Positions 45,453 through 54,902 of a DNA stretch of 64,000 nt are shown here, piece after piece (within the stretch, counting starts at the first letter, position 1; each line of letters opens with the position of its first letter). A program made the position numbers and the translations under genes. This stretch comes from Qipengyuania gaetbuli (GTDB lineage: Bacteria > Pseudomonadota > Alphaproteobacteria > Sphingomonadales > Sphingomonadaceae). Location: NCBI RefSeq assembly GCF_009827315.1, contig NZ_WTYF01000004.1, positions 1,426,001 to 1,490,000 on the forward strand. Reading direction: 5' to 3'. Below the pieces are notes generated by a model. That model saw nothing but the letters and a program-made list of their open reading frames with translations. It was not told the DNA's origin and searched no databases.

Positions 45453-46541
45453 CTAGCCCCCTTCGCTCCAGCGCGCCACCACCTCTTCGCCGTCCTGCGC
45501 ACTGTCGCGGATCGTGCCCGGCGTGCGGTCGAAACGCGGGGCGGGCGCGGTGTGCCAGCGCCCGCCATGTTCGACGAAAGCACCGCGCGCCTTCATGTGC
45601 GGATGGTCCTTCGCCTCGTCCAGCGGAACGACAGGAGCGAAGCAGGCATCGGTGCCTTCGAGCAGGACGATCCATTCGGCCTGCGTCTTGGTCTTGAACA
45701 TGGCCGCGAGGCGATCGGTGTAGTCGTCCCAATTGGCTGGGTTCATCTGGCCTTCGCGCAATTCCTCGGGTGCATCGGCACGCTGGAGCAGCTCGGCATA
45801 GAACTGCGGTTCGATCGCCCCGACGCTGACTTCCTTGCCGTCGGCACATTCGTAGCAGCGATAGAAATGCGCCGCCCCGCCAAGCAGGCCCGCGCCGCGT
45901 TCCGTCGTGCGCAGGGCGCTGTGCGGCTGGCCGAAGAAGAAGCTCATCAGGCTGGTCACGCCGTCGACGATTGCGGCGTCGACGACCTGCCCCTTGCCGC
46001 TGCGCTCGCGCTCGTAGAGCGCGGCGAGGATGCCCATGGCACAGTACATCGAACCGCCGCCGAAATCGCCGACGAGGTTCTGCGGCGGGATCGGCAATTC
46101 GCCCTTCGCGCCGATGGAATCGAGCGCGCCGGTGATCGCGATATAGTTGAGGTCGTGCCCGGCGGCCTGCGCCAGAGGCCCGTCCTGTCCCCAGCCGGTC
46201 ATGCGGGCATAGACGAGCCGCGGGTTGGTCTCGAGCAGGACATCGGGACCCAGCCCCAGCCGCTCCATCACGCCGGGGCGGAAGCCTTCGATCAGCACGT
46301 CGGCATGGGCCAGTGCCGCACGGACGAATTTCTGCCCTTCCTCGCTCTTGAGATCGACCGCCGCGCGGTGGCGGGCACGTTCGACGACAGGGTTCATGGG
46401 CTGGTGGCCGGGCCGTTCGATCCGCACGACTTCCGCGCCCAGGTCGGCAAGCATCATCGCCACGTGGGGTCCGGGTCCGATGCCCTGGAATTCGACGACC
46501 CTGAGGCCGGTAAGCGGTCCGTTGGCGGCGTGTTCGCCCAT
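45453..46541 (-). CDS. CaiB/BaiF-family CoA-transferase or AMACR-like racemase
   Basis: The 362-residue protein starts at 46541 (MGEHAANGPLTG) with GAGGAGAGA just upstream. CoA binding is seen in LRVVEFQGIGPGPHVAMMLADLGAEVVRIERPGH. The catalytic Asp is in NLVGDFGGGSM. The N-terminal family pattern and length match alpha-methylacyl-CoA racemases (AMACR) within the class III CoA-transferase family. It either transfers CoA or racemises 2-methylacyl-CoA. It lies upstream of the aldehyde dehydrogenase by 27 bases. Confidence 0.88.
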   Translation of the reverse strand: MGEHAANGPLTGLRVVEFQGIGPGPHVAMMLADLGAEVVRIERPGHQPMNPVVERARHRAAVDLKSEEGQKFVRAALAHADVLIEGFRPGVMERLGLGPDVLLETNPRLVYARMTGWGQDGPLAQAAGHDLNYIAITGALDSIGAKGELPIPPQNLVGDFGGGSMYCAMGILAALYERERSGKGQVVDAAIVDGVTSLMSFFFGQPHSALRTTERGAGLLGGAAHFYRCYECADGKEVSVGAIEPQFYAELLQRADAPEELREGQMNPANWDDYTDRLAAMFKTKTQAEWIVLLEGTDACFAPVVPLDEAKDHPHMKARGAFVEHGGRWHTAPAPRFDRTPGTIRDSAQDGEEVVARWSEGG

Positions 46542-46610
46542 GATTCTCTCCTCGTTTCCGGCTGGGAAACAAGGCGAAACGGTTCGCAATTGCAACGCTT
46601 TTCGATGCGG

Positions 46611-47606
46611 TCAGCCGCCGGTGACGCTCATGTGCCTGTGCGTGGCAGGTTCGGGACGGGCGATATCGAACTGGTGACGCTGCGGCTTTCCAAGCAGCAA
46701 GAGGTCGAGCGCATCGTCGAGCGCGCCTGCACCCGACGACCGCATGATATCGCGCAATTCGACCTTCTGGTCATGGCCGAGGCAACCGTAGACAGTCCCG
46801 GTGGCCGCGATGCGGATGCGATTGCACCCCGCGCAGAAATTGTCGCTCAGCGGAGTGATGAACCCGATTTTCCGGCCGGTTTCGGCCACATCGACATAGC
46901 GCGAGGGGCCGCCCGTCCGGTGGAACGAAGGGGTCAGCGTCAGCTCTCTCTCCAGCAGCTCGCGCGCTTCGGAGAGCGGCAGGTAAGTGTCGCTGCGCTC
47001 TCCCTCGACATGGCCCAGCGGCATCGTCTCGATCAGCGAGAGGTCGCAGCCGCGCGCACCGCACCACCGTGCCATGGTGACGATCTCGCCATCGTTGACA
47101 CCGCGCAGGGTGACCATGTTGACCTTCACCGCCATTCCCGCAGCAAGGGCGGCATCGATGCCTGCGACCACTTTCGCAACGTCGCCGCCGCGGGTGATGC
47201 GCGCGAAGGCATCGGGATCGAGCGTGTCGAGGCTGACGTTTGCGCGGGCGATCCCGGCGGCGCGCAATTCCTGCGCCATCGCGGGCAGGCGCGTCCCGTT
47301 GGTCGTCAGCGTCAGTTCCTTGAGGCCGCTGTCGAGCAAGCGCCCCAGCATCCGTGCGAGGTCCGTGAACCCCTTGCGGACCAGCGGTTCGCCGCCGGTC
47401 AGCCTGATGCGTTTCACGCCGCGCGCGACGAGATGCGCGGCAAGCTGCGAGATTTCTTCCAGCGTCAGCAGGTCGCGGCGCGGGAGAAACTCCATCTCTT
47501 CGGCCATACAATAGGTGCAACGAAGGTTGCAGCGGTCCGTGACCGACAGCCGGACGTAATCGATCCGGCGGCCGAAGCTGTCGACCATGGAGAAGGCTGC
47601 GCTCAT
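46611..47606 (-). CDS. moaA: GTP 3',8-cyclase MoaA
   Basis: The 331-residue radical SAM enzyme starts at 47606 (MSAAFSMVDSFGRR); an ATG six codons on is also possible. The SAM-binding cluster is CNLRCTYC, and the C-terminal cluster is FCAGCNRIRIAATGTVYGCLG (CxxC and a third Cys 13 residues later). The Gly-Gly motif is TGGEPLVRKG. It forms the first intermediate of molybdopterin. It ends in HRHMSVTGG, with the two final Gly residues that MoaC/MoaA chemistry requires. It stands alone, divergent from the phosphotransferase gene. Confidence 0.96.
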   Translation of the reverse strand: MSAAFSMVDSFGRRIDYVRLSVTDRCNLRCTYCMAEEMEFLPRRDLLTLEEISQLAAHLVARGVKRIRLTGGEPLVRKGFTDLARMLGRLLDSGLKELTLTTNGTRLPAMAQELRAAGIARANVSLDTLDPDAFARITRGGDVAKVVAGIDAALAAGMAVKVNMVTLRGVNDGEIVTMARWCGARGCDLSLIETMPLGHVEGERSDTYLPLSEARELLERELTLTPSFHRTGGPSRYVDVAETGRKIGFITPLSDNFCAGCNRIRIAATGTVYGCLGHDQKVELRDIMRSSGAGALDDALDLLLLGKPQRHQFDIARPEPATHRHMSVTGG

Positions 47607-47686
47607 GCCGGCAACGATAAGCCCAGTTCGCGGGAAGTCGAGGCGGGACTTGAGAGGGACCCCGCCTTGATGCACAAGTCGGGGCG

Positions 47687-49027
47687 ATGGGAGATTCTTC
47701 GATAGAGCTGGCCAATGGGCTGGCCCGCGCGATCGCTCGCGCCGGGCTTCCCCGCCCCGGCACACCAGAACGCCTTACAGGCGGCGCGACGATGGAAAGC
47801 TGGCGCTTCTCGGCCGGAGGCGAGGATTTCGTCCTGCGCCGTGCGCCCAGCCTCGAGTTCATGAAGGATCGCCCCTTCGGCCATGCGACCGAAGCGGCCG
47901 TGATCGAGGCTGCCCGCGGTGCCGGGGTTACCGCACCCGAAGTGGTTTGCGTGCTGGAAGAGGCCGACGGCATCGGCAGCGGCTTCGTCATGCACGCGCT
48001 TCCCGGAACGCCCGACCCGCGCGCCATCCAGGCGATGGAAGGGCAGGACGCGCTGCTGGCCGAATGCGCTTCGCAGCTTGCCCGGATCCATTCGCTCGGC
48101 GCTCGGGACCTGCCTGCCGATGTGCCGGTGATGGATTACCGCGAGGCGATCGCCCGCCTGCGCGACCAGTTCGACGAAGCGGGCGCGGACCGCCCGGTGA
48201 TCGCGCTGGGCCTGCGCTGGCTGGAGGACAATTGCCCCGATCCGGTCGAGCCCGTGCTCAATCACGGTGATTTCCGGCTCGGCAATCTGCTGGCCAAGGA
48301 TGGCAGGCTGACCGGCGTGCTCGACTGGGAGCTCGCCCACCTCGGCGACTGGCACGAGGATCTCGCCTTCGGCTGCATGGCGGTCTGGCGCTTTGCCCGA
48401 TACGACCGCCCTGGCCTCGGCCTCGGCAGCATGGAGCATTACCTCGATGCCTACGAGGCAAGCGGCGGGCGGCAGGTGGACCGTGCCCGGTACCGCTTCT
48501 GGACGATCTACCGCACCGTCTGGTGGGCCATCGGCTGCCTGCGCATGGCCTCCTACTGGCGCAGTGGCGAGGACCGGATGCTCGAACGCACCGTCATCTC
48601 GCGCCGGACCAGCGAGCAGGAGGTCGACCTGCTCCTGCTGCTCGAACAGGACGCGCCGGAGGAAGAACGCGCCCGCCCGATCGCACTGCCCGAATTGGCA
48701 GAGGAAACCGGCGAGGCGAGCGACGGCGAAATCGCCACAGCGATCTCCGAATGGCTCGGCACGATCAAGGACCGGATGGAAGGGCATGACCGGTTCCAGC
48801 TGGCCGTAGCCCGCAATGCATTGGGCATGATCGCGCGCAGCCAGGCATCCCGCATCAGGATCGACGACCCGGCACTTTCCGGCGCCTTGCTGGACGGCGA
48901 GGTCGATTTGTCCTCGCCGGGGCTGCTGGCCGAACTGAGAAGCGCCGCGCTTGCCAAGCTCACCGCTGACGTGCCCAAATATCCCGCGCTGGCGGTTGCC
49001 CGCAAACTCTGGACCGGAGCAGATTGA
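47687..49027 (+). CDS. APH-type phosphotransferase (ACAD-associated)
   Basis: The 446-residue protein is an aminoglycoside-phosphotransferase-fold kinase. It has the ATP-binding TGGATMESWRFSAGGEDFVLRRAP, the catalytic HGDFRLGN (Brenner loop) and the metal-binding LDWELAHLGD. The long C-terminal helical part (about 300-446) matches the group of APH-domain proteins next to acyl-CoA dehydrogenases, related to the kinase domain of ACAD10. Its stop overlaps the ACAD ATG (TGATG). The substrate is unproven; a hydroxyacyl-CoA is likely. Confidence 0.9.
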   Translation: MGDSSIELANGLARAIARAGLPRPGTPERLTGGATMESWRFSAGGEDFVLRRAPSLEFMKDRPFGHATEAAVIEAARGAGVTAPEVVCVLEEADGIGSGFVMHALPGTPDPRAIQAMEGQDALLAECASQLARIHSLGARDLPADVPVMDYREAIARLRDQFDEAGADRPVIALGLRWLEDNCPDPVEPVLNHGDFRLGNLLAKDGRLTGVLDWELAHLGDWHEDLAFGCMAVWRFARYDRPGLGLGSMEHYLDAYEASGGRQVDRARYRFWTIYRTVWWAIGCLRMASYWRSGEDRMLERTVISRRTSEQEVDLLLLLEQDAPEEERARPIALPELAEETGEASDGEIATAISEWLGTIKDRMEGHDRFQLAVARNALGMIARSQASRIRIDDPALSGALLDGEVDLSSPGLLAELRSAALAKLTADVPKYPALAVARKLWTGAD

Positions 49028-50307
49028 TGGACTTCACGATCCCGCAGGACCTCGAGGACTATTACGCCGAACTCGTCGCCTTCATCGAGGCCGAGATCGA
49101 GCCGCTGGTCGCGAAGGACGACAACATCCGCTTCTTCGACCACCGCCGCGAATGGGCGCGGACCGATTTCGAGGAAGGCGGCCTGCCGCGCCACGAATGG
49201 GAAGACCTGCTGCGCGAAGCGCGAAAGGTTGCCGACAAGGCCGGGCACTGGCGCTTTTCCGCGCCGAAGAAATACGGCGGCAAGGACGGGTCGAACCTGT
49301 GGATGGCAGTCATCCGCGACCGCTTCGCCCAGCGCGGGCTCGGCCTGCACAATGACCTCCAGAACGAACATTCGATCGTTGGCAATTTCCCCTTCGTCGC
49401 CATGTTCGAGACTTTCGGGACCGAGGAACAGAAACAGGAATTCATCCTCGGCGGTTTCGAGGGCACGCGCCGCGTCGCCTTCGGCCTGACCGAGCCGCAT
49501 CACGGCTCCGACGCCACCCACATGGAAACCCGCGCGGTCCGCGAAACGCGTGACGGGGTCGAAGGCTGGCGCATCGATGGCGAGAAGATGTGGATCACCG
49601 GCATGCACGTCGCCACCCACTGCGCGCTCTTCGCCCGCACCGACGGCGAAGACGGCTCGGCCCGCGGCATCACCTGCTTCCTCGTGCCCAACCCGACCGA
49701 GGGGCTGGAGATCGAGGAGTGGCTGTGGACCTTCAACATGCCCACCGACCACCCGCGCCTGTCATTGAACAACGTCTGGGTGCCCGACAGCGCAATCCTG
49801 GGACAGGAAGGCCGCGGCCTCGCGCTGGCGCAGAGTTTCGTCCACCAGAACCGCATCCGGCAGGCCGCCTCCTCGCTCGGCGCGGCGCAGTATTGCGTCG
49901 AGGAGAGCGTGAAATACGCCCGCGAGCGCAAGCCCTTCGGCGAGGAACTGGCGCGCAACCAGGCGATCCAGTTCCCGCTGGTCGAACTGGCGACCCAGTG
50001 CGAAATGCTCCGCCTGCTGATCTACAAGACCGCGTGGGAGATGGACAACATGCCCCACGAGGAGATCGAGCGGACCATTTCCGACAAGGTGTCCATGTGC
50101 AATTACTGGGCGAACCGTCTCGTGTGCCAGGCTGCCGACCGCGCCATGCAGGTGCACGGCGGGATCGGCTATTCACGGCACAAACCCTTCGAGCACATCT
50201 ATCGCCACCACCGCCGCTACCGCATCACGGAAGGCGCGGAGGAGATCCAGATGCGGAAGGTCGCCGCCTACCTGTTCGGCTATCTCGGGCCGCGGCGTAA
50301 GGGCTAG
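49027..50307 (+). CDS. Acyl-CoA dehydrogenase
   Basis: The 426-residue protein has the ACAD signatures [19 protein letters not shown] and [13 protein letters not shown], plus a C-terminal [34 protein letters not shown], the typical FAD- and substrate-binding end. The catalytic base is in the C-terminal E of EGAEE. It is translationally coupled to the phosphotransferase, a pair known for degrading 4-hydroxy- or branched acyl-CoAs. It ends overlapping kbl on the opposite strand by 4 bases. Confidence 0.95.
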   Translation: MDFTIPQDLEDYYAELVAFIEAEIEPLVAKDDNIRFFDHRREWARTDFEEGGLPRHEWEDLLREARKVADKAGHWRFSAPKKYGGKDGSNLWMAVIRDRFAQRGLGLHNDLQNEHSIVGNFPFVAMFETFGTEEQKQEFILGGFEGTRRVAFGLTEPHHGSDATHMETRAVRETRDGVEGWRIDGEKMWITGMHVATHCALFARTDGEDGSARGITCFLVPNPTEGLEIEEWLWTFNMPTDHPRLSLNNVWVPDSAILGQEGRGLALAQSFVHQNRIRQAASSLGAAQYCVEESVKYARERKPFGEELARNQAIQFPLVELATQCEMLRLLIYKTAWEMDNMPHEEIERTISDKVSMCNYWANRLVCQAADRAMQVHGGIGYSRHKPFEHIYRHHRRYRITEGAEEIQMRKVAAYLFGYLGPRRKG

Positions 50308-51482
50308 AGCCGTTCCTTGACCCGCGCGAAGGCGGCCAGCGTCTCGTCGACGTCGGCTTCGCTCAGCGCAGAGGACATCTGCGTGCGGATGCGCGCCTTG
50401 CCCTTGGGCACCACGGGGTAGGAGAAGGCGGTCACGTAAACGCCCTCGACCATGGCTTCCTGTGCGAAACGCTGCGCGATCTCGGCATCGTAGAACATGA
50501 TCGGGATGATCGGGTGTTCGCCCGGGATGAGGTCGAAGCCGAGCTTTTCAAGCCCTTCGCGGAAGCGGGCCGTATTGCGCCGCAGCCGTTCGAGCGCCGC
50601 ACCTTCGCGCACCAGTTCCATCGCCTTGAGGCTGCCGGCAACGACCGGCGGGGCCACGGTGTTCGAGAACAGGTAGGGGCGCGAGCGCTGGCGCAGCAAC
50701 GCGACGATTTCCTTCTTCGCGGAAGTGTAGCCGCCGCTCGCCCCGCCCAGCGCCTTGCCGAGCGTGCCGGTGGTGATGTCCACCCGGTCGATGCAACCGC
50801 GGTATTCATGCGTGCCGCGGCCGGTTTCGCCGAGGAAGCCGGTGGCGTGGCAATCGTCGAAGTGGACCAGCGCGCCGTATTTTTCCGCCAGGTCGCAGAT
50901 CCTGTCGAGCTGGGCGATGTGCCCGTCCATCGAGAACACGCCGTCGGTGGTGATCAGCTTGAAGCGCGCACCGGCCTCGTCGGCAGCCTTCAGCTGCACT
51001 TCGAGGTCGGCCATATCGTTGTTCTTGTAACGATAGCGCATGGCCTTCGACAGGCGGATGCCATCGATGATGCTGGCGTGATTGAGCTCGTCCGAAATGA
51101 CTGCGTCTTCGGGGCCGAGCAGGGTTTCGAACAAGCCGCCATTGGCATCGAAGCAGGAGGGGTAGAGGATCGTGTCCTCCATCCCGAGGAAGTCGGAGAG
51201 TTCCGCTTCCAGCTGCTTGTGGATGTCCTGCGTGCCGCAGATGAACCGCACCGAGGCCATGCCGAAGCCGCGCTCGTCGAGGCCTTCGCGCGCGGCCGCC
51301 ATGATCTCGGGATTGTTGGCGAGGCCGAGGTAGTTGTTGGCGCACAGGTTGATCAGCTCGCGCCCGTTCACTTCCACCCGCGCCGACTGCTGCGAGGCGA
51401 TGAACCGCTCGTTCTTGGTCAGGTTCTGCGCTTCGATGGAATCGAGTTCGGCCTGCAGATGGGCCTGGAATTCACCGTACAT
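50304..51482 (-). CDS. kbl: Glycine C-acetyltransferase (2-amino-3-ketobutyrate CoA ligase)
   Basis: The 392-residue PLP enzyme has the alpha-oxoamine synthase fold. The PLP Lys is in [13 protein letters not shown], with [21 protein letters not shown] upstream and the CoA region [15 protein letters not shown]. Kbl converts 2-amino-3-ketobutyrate and CoA to glycine and acetyl-CoA. It lies 9 bases after tdh, and the two form the threonine degradation operon. Confidence 0.97.
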   Translation of the reverse strand: MYGEFQAHLQAELDSIEAQNLTKNERFIASQQSARVEVNGRELINLCANNYLGLANNPEIMAAAREGLDERGFGMASVRFICGTQDIHKQLEAELSDFLGMEDTILYPSCFDANGGLFETLLGPEDAVISDELNHASIIDGIRLSKAMRYRYKNNDMADLEVQLKAADEAGARFKLITTDGVFSMDGHIAQLDRICDLAEKYGALVHFDDCHATGFLGETGRGTHEYRGCIDRVDITTGTLGKALGGASGGYTSAKKEIVALLRQRSRPYLFSNTVAPPVVAGSLKAMELVREGAALERLRRNTARFREGLEKLGFDLIPGEHPIIPIMFYDAEIAQRFAQEAMVEGVYVTAFSYPVVPKGKARIRTQMSSALSEADVDETLAAFARVKERL

Positions 51483-51491
51483 GTCGCGTTC

Positions 51492-52517
51492 CTATTCCCA
51501 GTTCAGCACGACCTTGCAGGCGTCGCCCGAAAGCATCGCCTCGAAGCCCTGCTCGAAATCGTCCGCCGGCAGGCGGTGGGTGATGATGGGCGAGAGGTCG
51601 AGCCCGCTCTGCACGAAGACCTGCATCTTGTACCAGGTCTCGAAAATCTCGCGGCCGTAGACGCCCTTCAGCGTCAGCATGTTGAAGATGACCTTGTGCC
51701 AGTCGATCCGCACGTCGCCGGCGGGCAGGCCGAGGATGGCGATCTTGCCGCCATGCGCCATGTTGTCGACCATGGAGGCAAAGCCCGGCTCGCTGCCCGA
51801 CATTTCGAGCCCCACGTCGAAGCCTTCGGTCATGCCGAGTTCGGCCTGCACGTCTTCCAGCTTCTCGCGGGTCACGTTGACGGTGCGCGTCGCGCCCATG
51901 CGCTTGGCAAGGGCCAGGCGCTCGTCGTTGAGGTCGGTCACGACCACGTGGCGCGCGCCGGCATGGCGGCAGACCGCTGCGGCCATGATGCCGATCGGGC
52001 CGGCACCGACGACAAGCACGTCCTCGCCCAGCACGTCGAACTGCAATGCGGTGTGGACCGCATTGCCATAGGGATCGAACAGCGAGGCGACGTCGAGGTC
52101 GATCTTGGGATCGTGGACCCAGACATTGGCCGCCGGGAGCGAGAGATATTCGGCAAAGGCACCAGGGCGATTGACGCCGATACCCTGCGCATGGGCGCAC
52201 ATGTGGCGGCGCCCCGCCATGCAGTTGCGGCAGCGGCCGCACACCACATGCCCTTCACCCGACACGATCTGGCCGACCTGGAAGTCACCGGCATTGTCGC
52301 CCACGTCGACGATCTCGCCGACGAATTCATGGCCGACGATCATGGGCACCGGAATGGTCTTCTGCGCCCATTCGTCCCATTTCCAGATATGCATGTCGGT
52401 GCCGCAAATGGCGGTGCGTCGCACTTTGATGAGGACGTCGTTGATGCCCATTTCGGGCTTGGGGCTGTCCTGCATCCACAGGCCGGGTGCGGCCTTGGCC
52501 TTGACCAGTGACTTCAT
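51492..52517 (-). CDS. tdh: L-threonine 3-dehydrogenase
   Basis: The 341-residue zinc medium-chain dehydrogenase has the catalytic zinc Cys in [19 protein letters not shown] in [14 protein letters not shown], and the structural zinc [15 protein letters not shown]. The NAD loop is [12 protein letters not shown]. It oxidises L-threonine to 2-amino-3-ketobutyrate, which Kbl cleaves. It is first in the tdh-kbl operon, 153 bases from the tRNA-Leu gene. Confidence 0.97.
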   Translation of the reverse strand: MKSLVKAKAAPGLWMQDSPKPEMGINDVLIKVRRTAICGTDMHIWKWDEWAQKTIPVPMIVGHEFVGEIVDVGDNAGDFQVGQIVSGEGHVVCGRCRNCMAGRRHMCAHAQGIGVNRPGAFAEYLSLPAANVWVHDPKIDLDVASLFDPYGNAVHTALQFDVLGEDVLVVGAGPIGIMAAAVCRHAGARHVVVTDLNDERLALAKRMGATRTVNVTREKLEDVQAELGMTEGFDVGLEMSGSEPGFASMVDNMAHGGKIAILGLPAGDVRIDWHKVIFNMLTLKGVYGREIFETWYKMQVFVQSGLDLSPIITHRLPADDFEQGFEAMLSGDACKVVLNWE

Positions 52518-52670
52518 CGAATTCTCTCTCCTGGCACAGCCGCGGCGCAGAATCGCTCGCGACCAGCTGCGAGCCCTCTAGGCCTGCTGCGCGGTGCAAC
52601 GCAAACCCAACCCGACCCCGGATTGGAAACGAACATTCCGTCCGCACTTCTTGAATTTTTCGAAAAGTAG

Positions 52671-52757
52671 TGGTGCCCAGAAGAGGACTCGAACCTCCAC
52701 GCCCTTGCGAGCGCCGCCACCTGAAGACGGTGCGTCTACCAATTCCGCCATCTGGGC
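52671..52757 (-). tRNA. tRNA-Leu(CAG)
   Basis: Read on the minus strand, the 87-base gene starts GCCCAGATGGCGGAATTGG and ends TTCTGGGCACCA, with an encoded CCA. The acceptor stem GCCCAGA/TCTGGGC is complete. The T arm contains GGTTCGAGTCC. The anticodon stem CCGTC/GGCGG (one G-U) encloses the loop TTCAGGT with anticodon CAG (complement at 52721-52723), so it reads CUG. A long variable arm (GCGCTCGCAAGGGCG) confirms the class II Leu type. Confidence 0.95.
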
Positions 52758-52805
52758 ACACTTTGCGGGGCCGGTCATCTGCGCCGGTCCGCGGGTAGGA
52801 GCGCG

Positions 52806-52835
52806 CCACTAGCGAAGGGGGGCGATTCTTGTCAA
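52806..52835 (-). promoter_or_regulatory. Promoter for tRNA-Leu
   Basis: On the minus strand, TTGACA (52835-52830) and TAGTGG (52811-52806) are 18 bases apart, giving a start point about 40 bases before the mature tRNA. The -35 is a perfect consensus. Confidence 0.55.
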
Positions 52836-52938
52836 CTGCAATCGCGTCGCGGCGAAAGGCAGGAACGCTTGCAGGAGCGCTAGGGTTACGGCTAGGGGCG
52901 CAGCGACAGTTCCAGACCAGGAAAGACAGGCGATTTCG

Positions 52939-53889
52939 ATGGCGAAAGACAGCGCGTTGAACGGGAAGCTCGTGGTGCTCATGGGCGGCAGCGGATTCAT
53001 CGGCAATTACGTGGCGCAGGCCCTGCTCGAACGCGGTGCGCGCCTGCGGATCGCCAGCCGCAATCCGGAAAAGGCGTTCAAGCTGAAGCCGCTCGCCAAT
53101 CTCGGCCAGATGCAGTTCGCCCGCTGCGACGCGACCGACCGCGCCAGCGTGGAACGGTGCATCGAAGGCGCGGATGCAGTGGTGAACCTCGTCGGCTCGT
53201 TCGAGGGCAATCTGCGCAGCCTCATGGGCGAAGCGCCGGGCTGGATGGCAGAGGCCGCGAAAGAGGCCGGTGCCATGTCTTTCGTCCACGTCAGCGCCAT
53301 CGCTGCCGAGCCGGACGAGGACACGAGCAATGAATACGCCTCGGCCAAGTGCCTGGGCGAAAAGCGCGTGCTCGAGGCGTTCCCCGAAGCGACCATCCTG
53401 CGGCCCTCGATCCTGTTCGGAAAGGACGACAATTTCCTCAACATGTTTGCCGGCCTGATCTCGACCCTGCCGGTCCTGCCGGTGTTCGGGCCCGACAAGA
53501 AACTGCAGCTCGTCTATGTCGACGATGTTGCCGAGGCGGTCGCCCGCTCGCTCGAAGATCCCGCGCAGTTCGGCGGCAAGACTTTCGAACTCGGCGGCCC
53601 CGAGGAAGTGACCATGCTCGAAATCAACGAGCGCATTGCCGAGGCACAGCGCCGCAAGCGCACGTTCCTGCCCATGCCCGACGCGCTGTCGGCCACCTTC
53701 GCCGCCCTGCCCGGCACGCCGATGAGCCGCGACCAGTGGAACCTGCTGGCGCAGGGCAACACCGTCTCGGGCGAGCATCCGGGCTTCGACAAGTTCGGTA
53801 TCGAGCCCAAGCCGGTTGGCCTGTTCCTCGACAAGTGGATGACCCGCTACCGCAAGCACGGCCGCTTCGCCGAACGGCTCAGCGCCTGA
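52939..53889 (+). CDS. NDUFA9-like NAD(P)-binding protein
   Basis: The 316-residue protein is an atypical SDR with dinucleotide motif VLMGGSGFIGNYVAQALLERG. It continues with VNLVGSFEGN, SFVHVSAIAAE and ILRPSILFGKDDNFLNMFAG, the pattern of the NDUFA9/39-kDa complex I accessory subunit family. In alphaproteobacteria such proteins are linked to ubiquinone metabolism or complex I, though not as proven core subunits. The usual SDR YxxxK is replaced by YASAK. It is read alone. Confidence 0.88.
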   Translation: MAKDSALNGKLVVLMGGSGFIGNYVAQALLERGARLRIASRNPEKAFKLKPLANLGQMQFARCDATDRASVERCIEGADAVVNLVGSFEGNLRSLMGEAPGWMAEAAKEAGAMSFVHVSAIAAEPDEDTSNEYASAKCLGEKRVLEAFPEATILRPSILFGKDDNFLNMFAGLISTLPVLPVFGPDKKLQLVYVDDVAEAVARSLEDPAQFGGKTFELGGPEEVTMLEINERIAEAQRRKRTFLPMPDALSATFAALPGTPMSRDQWNLLAQGNTVSGEHPGFDKFGIEPKPVGLFLDKWMTRYRKHGRFAERLSA

Positions 53890-53904
53890 GGTAGCGGTTA
53901 CCCG

Positions 53905-54774
53905 TCAGAGCGCCGCCCGGTAGAGGGCGAGCTTGTCGGCATAGGCGCGTTCGGCGGCCTCGGGCGCATAGGCCGGGCTGTCGGGCACGCACCAGCCGTG
54001 GTCCCCGGTATAGACGTCGACCTTGGCGGTGGCACCCGCCTCGCGCATCGCCATGCGCAACGTGTCCTTATGCGTGGGCGCCTCCGCATCGTCGTCCTGC
54101 GCGATCGCGATGAGGTAATGCGCATCGCCGCGCAGCATCTTGTGCGGGCTGGTATCGGCATCGCGGACAAGGCCGCCGCCGTGGAAGCTGGCGGCTGCGC
54201 GGATGCGCTGGTCGGCTGCAACGCTCCACACGGTGAAGGGGCCGCCCATGCAATAGCCTTCGGTGCCGATGCCGCGGCTGCTGTCGACCGCAGCCTGCCC
54301 GAAGAGCCATGAGGCTGCCGCCTTTGCATCGGACCCGACCGCCGCCGAATCGAGCCGCTGGCGCCACGGGCGCACTTTCTGGAAGCCGTTGTCTGCGGCA
54401 AAGCTGGCGAAGTCGGCATATTGCTGACCTTCGACATCGCGGTAATAGGGATTGATGACGAGCACGGCATAACCCTCGCCTGCGAGCCGGCGGGCCATCT
54501 GCCGCTTCGATTCCCTCAGCCCCGCGACATCCGGCCAGAAGATCACGCCGGGGTGGCTGCCTTCGCCGGGATGGACGAAGAAGCCGTCCATCACCCCGTC
54601 GGGCGTGCGGAAACTGACCGTGCTTTCCACCAGAGTCGGAGCATCGGCGGCGCTTTCCGCGGCGCCATCCATCGACGTGCAGGCTGCTGCGGCGGTAGCA
54701 AGGGCGCCTGCCCCGAAGGTGCGGCGGTTCAAGGATTGGCGGGCCCACCGGGCCAGCTGGTTCTCATCGCACAT
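53905..54774 (-). CDS. Dienelactone hydrolase-like protein, Tat lipoprotein
   Basis: The 289-residue protein starts at 54774 (MCDENQLARWARQ). A twin-Arg signal LNRRTFGAGALATAAAACTS ends at a possible lipobox (Cys32), so it should be exported folded and anchored. The alpha/beta hydrolase has nucleophile Cys in GTEGYCMGG, Asp in IAQDDDAEAP and His in TGDHGWCVPD, the Cys-Asp-His triad of dienelactone hydrolases. The substrate is unknown. Exported DLH-like enzymes are less usual than cytosolic ones. Confidence 0.85.
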   Translation of the reverse strand: MCDENQLARWARQSLNRRTFGAGALATAAAACTSMDGAAESAADAPTLVESTVSFRTPDGVMDGFFVHPGEGSHPGVIFWPDVAGLRESKRQMARRLAGEGYAVLVINPYYRDVEGQQYADFASFAADNGFQKVRPWRQRLDSAAVGSDAKAAASWLFGQAAVDSSRGIGTEGYCMGGPFTVWSVAADQRIRAAASFHGGGLVRDADTSPHKMLRGDAHYLIAIAQDDDAEAPTHKDTLRMAMREAGATAKVDVYTGDHGWCVPDSPAYAPEAAERAYADKLALYRAAL

Positions 54775-54902
54775 GCGTGCATTCTCCCATTGCCCGTCCG
54801 CGGCGCACCCTAGCGAAGCTTCGATTATGGACAAGGGGGCGGATGCAATGCAGGATTGCTTCCGGAGAAAGCGGGCACGAGTCCCGCCTCGGGGAGAGAA
54901 AA

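Noticed and set aside
44046..47705. A 1219-codon open frame on the plus strand
   Set aside because: It runs antisense to the aldehyde dehydrogenase, CoA-transferase and moaA genes in a fixed phase. High-GC codon use keeps such antisense frames open, and its translation has no recognisable domain.
52671..52757. tRNA-Leu as a possible island attachment site
   Set aside because: No integrase, direct repeat of the tRNA 3' end, or foreign genes lie near it.
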